From positions 1 to 19,624 of the forward strand of contig CAAEUZ010000038.1 of the NCBI GenBank assembly GCA_900759385.1: a DNA stretch of 19,624 nucleotides, in the 5' to 3' direction. Positions within the stretch are counted from its first letter, which is position 1. Every line of letters begins with the position of its first letter. The stretch is from an uncultured Oscillospiraceae bacterium (lineage in GTDB: Bacteria > Bacillota > Clostridia > Oscillospirales > Oscillospiraceae). Below, in pieces: positions 6,926 to 13,679 of this stretch. The position numbers and the translations under genes are program-made. Below the pieces are notes generated by a model. It ran no database searches, was not told the DNA's origin, and saw nothing but the letters and a program-made list of their open reading frames with translations.

Positions 6926-6975
6926 ACGCGCGCGCCTTCAGGTTTGAGGGGGCGGGCGTTTTTGCGTTCTTTTTC
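6924..6975 (+). terminator. Rho-independent terminator or attenuator
   Basis: A long hairpin spans 6924-6961. The arms AAACGCGCGCGCC and GGGCGGGCGTTT pair with two mismatches and continue through CCTTCA/TGAGGG to a GGTT loop. It is followed by TTTGCG then TTCTTTTT. No ordinary gene ends here on the plus strand, so it either ends a small RNA starting near 6856 or controls read-through into the gene at 7029. Confidence 0.8.
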
Positions 6976-7028
6976 CCCTCTCAAGGCGAGCTGAAACTGG
7001 TATGCATAAATTTTAGGAGGAGAAATTC

Positions 7029-8123
7029 TTGGACACAACACTTATCTGGCAGCTGGTACTGCAGGTTGTACTTATCGCGCTCAACGCCATCTTCGCCTGC
7101 GCGGAGATAGCGGTCATATCTGTCAAGGACGTGCGCCTTGAACAGCTCATAAAAGAGGGCAACAAGGCCGCCGTCAAGCTCGGCAAGCTCACCGAGCAGC
7201 CGGAGCGCTTTCTTTCCACCATACAGATAGCTATCACCCTGTCCGGCTACCTGGGCAGCGCCGCGGCGGCCACGAACTTCGCGGGGCTTATAACCAACGC
7301 TGTGGTGGCCGCTGGCGTAAGCATTAGTCCCAGCATAATAAATTCCGTTGCCGTCGTTCTCGTCACGCTGATACTCTCCTATTTCACCCTTGTCTTCGGC
7401 GAGCTGGTGCCCAAGCGCCTGGCCATGAAGAACCCTGAGGGCGTCTCCCTCAAGCTTGCGGGCATGCTCTATGCTATCTCCAAGGTGTTCAAGCCCATAG
7501 TGAGCCTGCTGAGCGTGTCCGTCAACGGGGTGCTGCGCGTCCTGGGCGTGGACCCGAACAGCGACGACGACGAGTACAGCGAAGAGGAGATACGCATGAT
7601 GGCCATCGCCGGCAGCCAGAAGGGCAGCATAGGCGAGGAGGAGAACGAGTTCATACAGAACCTCTTCGAGTTCGACGACCAGAGCGCCGAGGTATTCTGC
7701 ACCCACCGCACCCAGATGAGCGTTCTCTGGGCCGATGAGGGAACCGAGGAGTGGGAACGGGAGATGTTCGCCTCGCGCCACTCGTTCTATCCCGTTTGCC
7801 AGGACACTACAGACAAAATAATCGGCATTCTGGATATCAAGGACTACTTCGCACTGCCCGAGCGCAGCGCTGAACTGGCCATGAAGGAGTGCGTCAGGCC
7901 CGCGTATTTCGTGCCCGACAGCATAAAGGCCGACGTGCTGCTCGAGCGCATGCGCCGCCTGAAAAAGAAGATCGCCGTGGTCTGCGACGAGTACGGCGGC
8001 GTAACGGGTATCGTCACCATAAACGACCTTATCGAGCTGCTGGTCGGCGACCTGGAAGGCGAAGACAATGCGCCGCAGCTGAAAAAGCCCAAGGGTGACA
8101 TAACACCGGAAGAAAAAAGTTAA
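7029..8123 (+). CDS. CNNM/DUF21-CBS membrane protein lacking CorC domain
   Basis: This 364-residue membrane protein belongs to the hemolysin C/CNNM family, linked to magnesium, cobalt or sodium-coupled ion transport. The TTG start at 7029 is placed by AGGAGG (7015-7020) 8 bp upstream. Residues 1 to about 190 form the DUF21 transmembrane domain with helices near 8-28, 60-85, 95-125 and 140-165. They include the conserved EIAVISVKDVRLEQL and FGELVPKRLA stretches. An acidic segment (DPNSDDDEYSEEEIR) precedes the CBS pair, about 215-340, containing YPVCQDTTDKIIGILDIKDY and VVCDEYGGVTGIVT. The chain ends soon after VGDLEGEDN with a charged tail. Most relatives are 420-450 residues and carry a C-terminal CorC_HlyC domain, which is missing here. 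Confidence 0.9.
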   Translation: MDTTLIWQLVLQVVLIALNAIFACAEIAVISVKDVRLEQLIKEGNKAAVKLGKLTEQPERFLSTIQIAITLSGYLGSAAAATNFAGLITNAVVAAGVSISPSIINSVAVVLVTLILSYFTLVFGELVPKRLAMKNPEGVSLKLAGMLYAISKVFKPIVSLLSVSVNGVLRVLGVDPNSDDDEYSEEEIRMMAIAGSQKGSIGEEENEFIQNLFEFDDQSAEVFCTHRTQMSVLWADEGTEEWEREMFASRHSFYPVCQDTTDKIIGILDIKDYFALPERSAELAMKECVRPAYFVPDSIKADVLLERMRRLKKKIAVVCDEYGGVTGIVTINDLIELLVGDLEGEDNAPQLKKPKGDITPEEKS

Positions 8124-8222
8124 CAGCCTGAACGGGCCCAAATGGACGCGAAATTAACAGATTATTGATAAATAAAACGGCTCCCGGTGCTATCATCTAT
8201 CATTAGATATAAACTCTGTTCC

Positions 8223-8258
8223 ACAGGGCGCAAGCGGGCCTGACCCACCGCGCCCTGT
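8223..8258 (+). other. Leader hairpin before the zinc-ribbon gene
   Basis: ACAGGGCGC (8223-8231) pairs perfectly with GCGCCCTGT (8250-8258). The 18-nt interior contains a smaller GGG/CCC pairing. The hairpin ends 3 bp before the ribosome site (AAAGGTG, 8262-8268) and lacks a T-run, so it looks like a structured leader rather than a terminator. The rest of 8124-8277 holds only AT-rich TATA-like sequence with no promoter I trust. Confidence 0.5.
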
Positions 8259-8277
8259 ATGAAAGGTGATACCACGT

Positions 8278-8682
8278 ATGCGGGAGAAACTGGCAAGATT
8301 CATGGCAGGACGCAATGGTGTAGACCAGCTGGGCCGCGCCGTAATGTTTGGCACGCTTATACTGCTTCTTGTGTCAATGTTTACGCACGGGAGGCTTTCC
8401 AGCGTGCTGTTCATACTTGTGCTGCTGGGTATCGTGTATATGTACTTTCGTATGTTCTCGCGCAATGTGGCCAAGCGCCGTGCGGAGAACGCCTGGTACC
8501 TCAGCCGTACACGTTCAATCCGAACCTATTTCCGCAGCCTTGGCGAGCGCTGGAAGCAGAGGCGGGAGTATAAATTCTTCCGCTGCCCCTCATGCGGGAC
8601 GCTGCTCCGGGTGCCCAGAGGCAAGGGCAAGATAAAAATTGTCTGCCGCAAGTGCGGAAACTCGTTTATTAAGAATACCTGA
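8278..8682 (+). CDS. Membrane-anchored zinc-ribbon protein
   Basis: This 134-residue protein starts at ATG 8278, 9 bp after AAAGGTG. The GTG at 8266 is in frame but overlaps the ribosome site. Two hydrophobic helices (about residues 20-37 and 41-58) are joined by a very short turn, forming a membrane hairpin. A strongly basic region follows (KRRAEN, RWKQRREYK). The C-terminus is a zinc ribbon with two CxxC knuckles, Cys103/Cys106 (FRCPSCG) and Cys123/Cys126 (VCRKCGN). With both helices short and paired, the ribbon most likely faces the cytoplasm. I do not recognise a named family. Its TGA shares a base with the ATG of the DUF5685 gene, so the two are translationally coupled. Confidence 0.85.
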   Translation: MREKLARFMAGRNGVDQLGRAVMFGTLILLLVSMFTHGRLSSVLFILVLLGIVYMYFRMFSRNVAKRRAENAWYLSRTRSIRTYFRSLGERWKQRREYKFFRCPSCGTLLRVPRGKGKIKIVCRKCGNSFIKNT

Positions 8683-9536
8683 TGTTTGGTTATGTTATTG
8701 CAAATCCGGATTCACTGACTCCGGAAGAACTTGACCGCTACAAGAGCTGTTACTGCGGGCTGTGCCGCACGCTCAAGGCCAGGCACGGCACGCTCTCTCG
8801 GCTGACGCTGACATATGACATGACCTTCCTGGTCATGCTCCTGGAGAGCATGTATGAGCCGGAGGTCACCGTGGGGACGGAGCGCTGCGTGGCGCATCCG
8901 GTCCACAGCCACAACTGGAGCCAGAGCGCCGTGACGGATTACGCCGCGGACATGAACATACTTCTGGCATATCAAAACTGCTTGGACGACTGGCGCGACG
9001 AGCGCCGCCTGATATCCCGGGCAGAGGCCGCTGTGCTCGCGGGCTGCTACCGCGAGGCCGCGCAGCGCTGGCCGGAGAAGAGCAGGGCCATCGAGCAGAG
9101 CCTCGCCGAGCTGGCCGGCCTTGAGCGCGCGGGGGAGACGGACCCGGATGCGGGGGCGAAATGCTTCGGCCGGCTTATGGGCGAACTGTTCGTCTACTAT
9201 CCGGAAGATACCGTCTGGGGGCCCAGGCTCCGCCGCTTCGGCGAAGAGCTGGGTGAATTCATATATATAATGGACGCGGTTCTTGACCTCGCGGGCGACC
9301 GGGAGCACGGGAGATACAATCCCCTGGCCGTATATGCCGAGGGTAAAACCGATGAAGAGCTTCACAGTATGCTGACCATGCTGATAGGAGAGTGTGCAGC
9401 GGTATTTGAGCTTCTGCCCATCGTGCAGGATGCGGACATTATGAGGAACATAATCTATTCCGGCGTTTGGACAAGATATAACGCCGAAATGGCCCGCAGG
9501 CATGGCAAGAAGGGAGATAAAGCCGGTGAAGCGTGA
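8682..9536 (+). CDS. DUF5685-family protein
   Basis: This 284-residue, mostly helical soluble protein has the DUF5685-type opening MFGYV...YKSCYCGLCRTLK; its function is unknown. Cys23, Cys25 and Cys28, with a later CVAHPVHSH stretch, could bind a metal. Two aspartate-rich helices stand out: NCLDDWRDE (Asp102, Asp103, Asp106) and MDAVLDLAGDREHGRYNP (Asp198, Asp202, Asp206). Their spacing and the trailing GRYNP resemble the two DxxxD magnesium-diphosphate motifs of squalene/phytoene synthase-fold enzymes. This is my pattern reading, not an established assignment. The start overlaps the zinc-ribbon gene by one base, and the end overlaps the J-domain gene by 11 bases. The three products are therefore probably made together. 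Confidence 0.82.
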   Translation: MFGYVIANPDSLTPEELDRYKSCYCGLCRTLKARHGTLSRLTLTYDMTFLVMLLESMYEPEVTVGTERCVAHPVHSHNWSQSAVTDYAADMNILLAYQNCLDDWRDERRLISRAEAAVLAGCYREAAQRWPEKSRAIEQSLAELAGLERAGETDPDAGAKCFGRLMGELFVYYPEDTVWGPRLRRFGEELGEFIYIMDAVLDLAGDREHGRYNPLAVYAEGKTDEELHSMLTMLIGECAAVFELLPIVQDADIMRNIIYSGVWTRYNAEMARRHGKKGDKAGEA

Positions 9537-10197
9537 CCCATACGAGGTCCTGGGAGTGTCCAGAGACGCCTCCGACGATGAGATAAAAGCCGCATATAGA
9601 AAGCTGGCGAAGAAATACCACCCCGACCGCAACCCGGACAACCCGGCGGCGGCCGAGAAGATGAACGAGATAAACGCGGCCTATGACGCCATCAAGTCCG
9701 GCGAGGCCAACCGTACGAATTACGGCGGTGCGGGCTACGGCTACGGTTCGCAGCAACAGTACGATCCCTGGGGCGCCTGGGGAGGCGGCTGGCAGCAGCA
9801 GAGCTGGGGCGGAGGGTACGACAGTTCCGGTGAGGCGACGGAGATCCGCGCCGCAGAAAACTACATCCGCGCCGGCCATTTCCAGGAGGCGCTCACGGCC
9901 CTGTCGCAGGTGCCGCAGGGTGAGCGCACCGCGCGCTGGTACTACCTGGCCGGCCTGGCGAACAGCGCCCTGGGCAACCGCATAACCGCCCAGGAATATG
10001 CGCAGAGGGCCGTGCAGATGGAACCCAACAACTCTGAGTACAGGCAGTTCCTGGAGGAGCTGCAGTACGGAGGGACCGTATACACCAACCGTACCAGCGG
10101 CTTCCCGCAGAGCGGAGGCATCAACAAGCTCTGCCTTGGACTCTGCGTGCTGGAGATGTGCCTGGGCTACGGCGGGTTCAGGTTCTGCTGGATATAA
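9526..10197 (+). CDS. J-domain protein with TPR-like region
   Basis: This 223-residue Hsp70 co-chaperone starts at GTG 9526, about 9 bp after GGGAGA inside the upstream gene; the result, MKRDPYEVLGVSRDAS, is the standard J-domain opening. The ATG at 9502 would add eight extra residues without a good ribosome site. Residues 3-63 form the J domain with HPD at 32-34. A Gly/Tyr/Gln/Trp-rich linker (NYGGAGYGYG..., about 65-100) resembles the G/F region of DnaJ. About 103-175 is a helical repeat of TPR type (AENYIRAGHFQEALTAL, WYYLAGLANSALGN). The last 25 residues are hydrophobic and cysteine-rich (CLGLCVLEMCLGYG) and may contact membrane or metal. It lacks the zinc finger of true DnaJ, so it is a type III J protein. 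Its partner is presumably DnaK, recruited to the job of the DUF5685/zinc-ribbon genes. Confidence 0.9.
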   Translation: MKRDPYEVLGVSRDASDDEIKAAYRKLAKKYHPDRNPDNPAAAEKMNEINAAYDAIKSGEANRTNYGGAGYGYGSQQQYDPWGAWGGGWQQQSWGGGYDSSGEATEIRAAENYIRAGHFQEALTALSQVPQGERTARWYYLAGLANSALGNRITAQEYAQRAVQMEPNNSEYRQFLEELQYGGTVYTNRTSGFPQSGGINKLCLGLCVLEMCLGYGGFRFCWI

Positions 10198-10198
10198 G

Positions 10199-10270
10199 GG
10201 CTTTCCTGAGGGATTTCTTTTGGTCTTGGCCAAAAGAAACCCCTCAGACTCCAAAGAAAAGCCGCTTTTT
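10199..10270 (+). terminator. Large hairpin, likely terminator and dispersed repeat
   Basis: Arms 10206-10223 and 10230-10247 pair along 18 positions with one mismatch around the loop TCTTGG. An outer stem pairs GGCTTTC (10199-10205) with GAAAAGCC (10256-10263), followed by CTTTTT. It begins right after the J-protein stop codon and probably ends that operon. The sequence type is one I recall seeing between genes in gut Clostridia, so it may also be a mobile or dispersed palindromic element. Confidence 0.65.
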
Positions 10271-10463
10271 GTGGGTGCGGTGGAACATTACGCTGGTGAC
10301 AGAGGCGACGTGGTCATCCCTAAGCAGGATACGTAATTGTGCATCGCCGACCGCAGTTTGAGCCGCTAGCTCGGCTCGCCGCTGCCGGATGCGGGTTGTT
10401 TAGGTCCTAAGTCTTGCGTTCGGTGCATTTGTCTCGCTAACCGCGATTGTTTAGGCCCTTAAT
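10271..10463. repeat. Non-coding spacer with degenerate 51-bp repeat
   Basis: No credible gene is seen. TTGTTTAGG begins two related stretches (10396-10431 and 10447-10481), about 51 bp apart. Each contains TTAGGYCC followed by a CTTGCGTTNGTGC-like core. The second runs directly into the 107-bp-type unit, so the same core seeds both repeats. The part 10271-10395 shows no feature I can name. Confidence 0.5.
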
Positions 10464-10700
10464 CTCGCGTTGGTGCGTTTGCCCTGCCGGGTGCTGCTGC
10501 GGCGGCTGTGCCGCCGGTGCGCTTTGGGGTTGGCTGTGCCTCTGGGTTTGGGCTGGGTGCTTGGCCGTTGTCTTGCGTGGGTGCGCTGGACATTGCCGCC
10601 TCTTTTCCATTTATATACATTCTCCGCCTCTGAGAGGGGGCTGCCGGCGCAAGCCGGCTGGGGGGAGGGCGGGTACATGCATCCACCCCTGCGGCTTTGC
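10464..10700. repeat. Second copy of the composite intergenic repeat
   Basis: 10464-10571 is one copy of the 107-bp unit found in tandem at 1-290, with the same CGGCGGC/GCCGCCG hairpin (10500-10516). The start of another copy at 10572 breaks off after about 20 bp. It is followed, as at the left edge, by GGACATTG, a CTTTTCC run, a TATATA stretch, GAGAGGGGGCTGCCGGC and the hairpin GCCGGC-GCAA-GCCGGC (10643-10658). Order and orientation are the same at both sites, so this is one composite element of roughly 250-400 bp. 10701-10773 contains the larE ribosome site and no clear promoter. Confidence 0.8.
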
Positions 10701-10773
10701 TGACGTCGGGCCGTATGAATTGCTGCTGTCTGCTTCTTGCGGCGGGGAGAATTTTTGATTTGGGGGGCTTACA

Positions 10774-11517
10774 TTGACTTTGGAACAATTTTTTACCGCA
10801 CATCCTCGCTGCGCCCTCGGGTTTTCCGGGGGCGTGGATTCGTCGTACCTGCTTGCGGCGGGACGGGAATATGGCGCGGAGGTGCGGCCTTATTATGTGC
10901 GCACGGTATTTCAGCCCCGGTTTGAGCTTGAGGACGCGCGGCGGCTGTGCCGGGAGCTGGGCGCGGAGCTGACGGTGCTCGACTACGACATACTCTCGGT
11001 GCCGTGCGTGGCGGACAACCCGCCTGACCGCTGTTATTACTGCAAGCGCGCCATATTCACGCTCATACGCAGCCATGCTGCGGCGGAGGGCTGCACGACG
11101 CTCATTGACGGCAACAACGCCTCGGACGACGCCTCGGACAGGCCCGGTATGCGTGCCGTGAGCGAGCTGGGCGTGCTCAGCCCGCTGAGGCTCTGCGGGA
11201 TTACCAAGGCCGAAGTGCGCAGGCGCTCGGAGGAGCTGGGGCTTTTTACGGCCTCGAAGCCGGCCTATGCCTGCCTCGCAACGCGGGTGCCGTCCGGGAC
11301 GGCCATCACTGCTGAAGACCTGGCGCGGGTCGAGCGGTCTGAGGACGCCCTGCGGGCAATGGGCTTTTCGGACCTGCGCGTGCGCCTGACGCCGGACGGG
11401 GCCAGGCTGGAGCTGCCGCCGGAGCAGATAGGGCGCGCCGCCGCCATGAGGGAAGACATACTCGCCGCGCTTGGAGGGGACTTCAGGCGTCTGGTTCTGG
11501 ATTTGAAAGGGAGGTAA
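10774..11517 (+). CDS. larE: LarE, ATP-dependent sulfur transferase for NPN cofactor
   Basis: LarE adds sulfur to the two carboxylates of the pyridinium intermediate during nickel-pincer nucleotide synthesis. It adenylates them and then, in the best studied form, sacrifices a cysteine sulfur to give dehydroalanine. The 247-residue protein starts at TTG 10774, about 6 bp after a GGGGGG ribosome site; no better start keeps the N-terminal PP-loop. The PP-loop SGGVDSS is at 18-24. The family motif NPPDRCYYCK contains Cys87 and Cys90. Cys167 in ACLATR is the candidate sulfur donor, aligning with the sacrificial cysteine of Lactobacillus LarE. It leads the larEBC operon, with only 4 bp to larB. Confidence 0.93.
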   Translation: MTLEQFFTAHPRCALGFSGGVDSSYLLAAGREYGAEVRPYYVRTVFQPRFELEDARRLCRELGAELTVLDYDILSVPCVADNPPDRCYYCKRAIFTLIRSHAAAEGCTTLIDGNNASDDASDRPGMRAVSELGVLSPLRLCGITKAEVRRRSEELGLFTASKPAYACLATRVPSGTAITAEDLARVERSEDALRAMGFSDLRVRLTPDGARLELPPEQIGRAAAMREDILAALGGDFRRLVLDLKGR

Positions 11518-11521
11518 ACAC

Positions 11522-12268
11522 ATGAAAAAGCAGGCTGTACTGGAAATACTCCGCGAGGTTGAGAGCGGCGCCCTCAGCGCGGACGACGCGCTGACCAGGC
11601 TGAAGCTGGAGCCCTTCGAGGATATGGGTTTTGCCAAGGTGGACCTGCACCGTGAGCTGCGCCAGGGCATAGCCGAGGTCATCTACGGTGCCGGCAAGAC
11701 GCCGGAGCAGATTGCCGCCATCGCCGGCTCACTCATACGCGGTGGGGAGAACGTGGTGCTTATAACCCGCATGGCACCGGAAGCGGCCGAGTTTGTGGGG
11801 AAGCAATACGAGTTAAACTACGAACCGCGCTCCAAAGTGGGGATTATAGGCCAGCTGCCCGAGCCTGACGGCAAGGGCACCATAGTGGTGGCCACCGGCG
11901 GCACTACGGACATACCCGTGGCAGAGGAGGCGGCGCTGACGGCCCAGGCGCTGGGCAACAGCGTCAAACGCCTCTACGACGTAGGTGTCAGCGGCATACA
12001 CCGCCTGCTTGACCACGCCGAGGACATCATGACGGCACGCTGCATAGTCGCCGTGGCGGGCATGGAAGGCGCGCTGCCCAGCGTCATAGGTGGGCTGGCC
12101 GACTGCCCGGTCATAGCCGTCCCCACCAGCGTGGGCTACGGCGCGGCATTTGGCGGGGTGGCGGCGCTGCTGAGCATGCTCAACTCCTGTGCCAGCGGCC
12201 TCTCTGTGGTGAACATAGACAACGGTTTCGGCGCCGGCTATCTGGCCAGCATGATAAACCACCTGTGA
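11522..12268 (+). CDS. larB: LarB, P2CMN synthase (NaAD carboxylase/hydrolase)
   Basis: LarB starts NPN cofactor synthesis. It carboxylates the pyridinium ring of nicotinic acid adenine dinucleotide at C5 and hydrolyses the phosphoanhydride, giving pyridinium-3,5-biscarboxylic acid mononucleotide. The 248-residue protein has a helical N-terminal third and a PurE-like Rossmann C-terminal part. The latter shows VATGGTTDIPVAEEA, YDVGVSGIHRLL and VAVAGMEGALPSVIGGL. Cys223 in MLNSCASG occupies the position of the cysteine that forms the covalent adduct with the substrate in characterised LarB. The ribosome site GGGAGGT (11509-11515) lies inside the end of larE. Confidence 0.95.
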   Translation: MKKQAVLEILREVESGALSADDALTRLKLEPFEDMGFAKVDLHRELRQGIAEVIYGAGKTPEQIAAIAGSLIRGGENVVLITRMAPEAAEFVGKQYELNYEPRSKVGIIGQLPEPDGKGTIVVATGGTTDIPVAEEAALTAQALGNSVKRLYDVGVSGIHRLLDHAEDIMTARCIVAVAGMEGALPSVIGGLADCPVIAVPTSVGYGAAFGGVAALLSMLNSCASGLSVVNIDNGFGAGYLASMINHL

Positions 12269-12277
12269 GGTGCAAAA

Positions 12278-13546
12278 ATGAAAGTACTTTATCTTGACTG
12301 CCATATGGGCGCCGCGGGCGATATGCTAATGGCCGCCCTGCTCGAGCTGCTGCCTGAGGGAGGGCGGCAGGGCTTTATTGACCGCCTCAACGGCCTCGGC
12401 ATCCCCGGCGTACATGCGGAGATGACGCGCTCGGCCAAGTGCGGCGTCATGGGGACGCATGTCTCCGTCACAGTGCACGGCGAGGACGAGGAGGATTTCC
12501 ATCAGCACGCAGGCCATGAGCACCATCACGCGCATGAAGAACATGAGCATGAGCACGAGCGTGACCACGACAATGAGCATGAACACGGGCACGGGCAGGG
12601 CCATCACCATCACGCCTCGCTGGGCGATATTACGGATGTCATAAACGGCCTGGATGTGCCGGAGAGCGTGAAGAAGAGGGCGTGCGAGGTCTACTCCGCT
12701 ATCGCCCGGGCCGAGAGCGAGGTGCACGGCCGCGAAGTGGGAGAGGTCCACTTCCACGAGGTCGGCGCCATGGACGCTGTGGCGGACGTGGTGGGCGTGA
12801 GCTGGCTGCTGGATATCCTGGCCCCGGAGCGCGTCATCTGCTCGCCGCTGCGCACGGGTTACGGCCAGGTGAGGTGCGCGCACGGCATACTGCCCGTCCC
12901 GGCCCCGGCCACGGCCCTGATACTGGAGGGCATACCCGTCTTTGCCGGGGACATAGCCGGCGAGATGACCACCCCCACCGGCGCGGCCCTCGTGCGCTCC
13001 ATAGCGGACTCCTTCGGGGAGATGCCGGCCATGCGCATGGGCCCCGTGGGTTACGGCATGGGCACGCGCGACTTCCCGGCCGCCAACTGCGTGCGCGCAA
13101 TACTCGGCGAAACGGAGGGCCAGAACGCGCCTGTGTCGGAGATATTCTGCACGCTGGACGACGTGACGGCGGAGGATCTGGGCTACGCGCAGGACGTGCT
13201 GCTGAACGCCGGTGCACTTGACGTCTTCACGGCCAACGTGGGCATGAAAAAGGGGCGGCCCGGCACGCTGCTCTGCTGCCTGTGCGACTATGACCGGCGC
13301 ATGGAATTCGCCGAGCTCATGCTGCGGCACACGCCGACCCTCGGCGTGCGCATGTACGCGCCGGAGCGGGTCAAGCTCTCGCGCAGTGTGGAGACGCTGG
13401 ACACCGCGTTCGGCCCCGTGCGCATGAAGTACGGCAGCGGCTTTGGTATCGAGAAGGTGAAGCCGGAGTACGACGACATTGCCCGCATAGCGTCCGAGAC
13501 CGGGCTTACCATCGCCGAAGTGCGCAGAAAGATAATGGAGAGGTGA
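12278..13546 (+). CDS. larC: LarC, nickel-inserting cyclometallase for NPN cofactor
   Basis: LarC inserts nickel into the dithio-acid pyridinium intermediate in a CTP-dependent reaction, forming the C-Ni and S-Ni bonds of the final cofactor. The 422-residue protein is one continuous frame. In Lactobacillus plantarum the same product needs a programmed frameshift between larC1 and larC2. It opens VLYLDCHMGAAGDMLMAALL, typical for the family. Residues 75-112 contain 18 histidines in 38 residues (HQHAGHEHHHAHEEH..., ending HHHH), a likely nickel-binding store. A conserved EVGEVHFHEVGAMDAVADVVG stretch follows, and the C-terminal half holds GKGTRDFPAANC-like and VGMKKGRPG segments. GAGGTG 5 bp upstream, overlapping the larB stop, sets the start. 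A terminator follows at once. Confidence 0.95.
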   Translation: MKVLYLDCHMGAAGDMLMAALLELLPEGGRQGFIDRLNGLGIPGVHAEMTRSAKCGVMGTHVSVTVHGEDEEDFHQHAGHEHHHAHEEHEHEHERDHDNEHEHGHGQGHHHHASLGDITDVINGLDVPESVKKRACEVYSAIARAESEVHGREVGEVHFHEVGAMDAVADVVGVSWLLDILAPERVICSPLRTGYGQVRCAHGILPVPAPATALILEGIPVFAGDIAGEMTTPTGAALVRSIADSFGEMPAMRMGPVGYGMGTRDFPAANCVRAILGETEGQNAPVSEIFCTLDDVTAEDLGYAQDVLLNAGALDVFTANVGMKKGRPGTLLCCLCDYDRRMEFAELMLRHTPTLGVRMYAPERVKLSRSVETLDTAFGPVRMKYGSGFGIEKVKPEYDDIARIASETGLTIAEVRRKIMER

Positions 13547-13547
13547 G

Positions 13548-13573
13548 AAAAGCCCCCTTCGGGGGGCTTTTTT
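13548..13573 (+). terminator. Rho-independent terminator of larEBC
   Basis: AAAAGCCCCC (13548-13557), loop TTCG, GGGGGCTTTT (13562-13571) then TT. It begins one base after the larC stop codon. Confidence 0.93.
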
Positions 13574-13612
13574 CATTGCCTCTGCCGGCGGGGAAATGCC
13601 CGGCTTCGGCTC

Positions 13613-13641
13613 TTGCCTTTAGGCCGGATTTATGAGATAAT
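13613..13641 (+). promoter_or_regulatory. Sigma-A promoter for the CoA-transferase
   Basis: -35 TTGCCT (13613-13618, four of six matches), 17-bp spacer, -10 GATAAT (13636-13641, five of six). The start near 13648 gives a leader of about 32 nt. Confidence 0.65.
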
Positions 13642-13679
13642 CAGTGACGTGAGAGATTTTTTGCAATGGAGGAGAGCAA

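Noticed and set aside
8193..8277. Riboswitch in the leader of the zinc-ribbon gene
   Set aside because: Only one simple hairpin is visible and no conserved core of a known class.
10459..11682. 407-codon minus-strand frame across the repeat and larE
   Set aside because: It crosses a repeat, a gene start and larE in antisense; low-complexity composition.
12326..13576. 416-codon minus-strand frame opposite larC
   Set aside because: Antisense of a certain larC gene; it even runs through the terminator.
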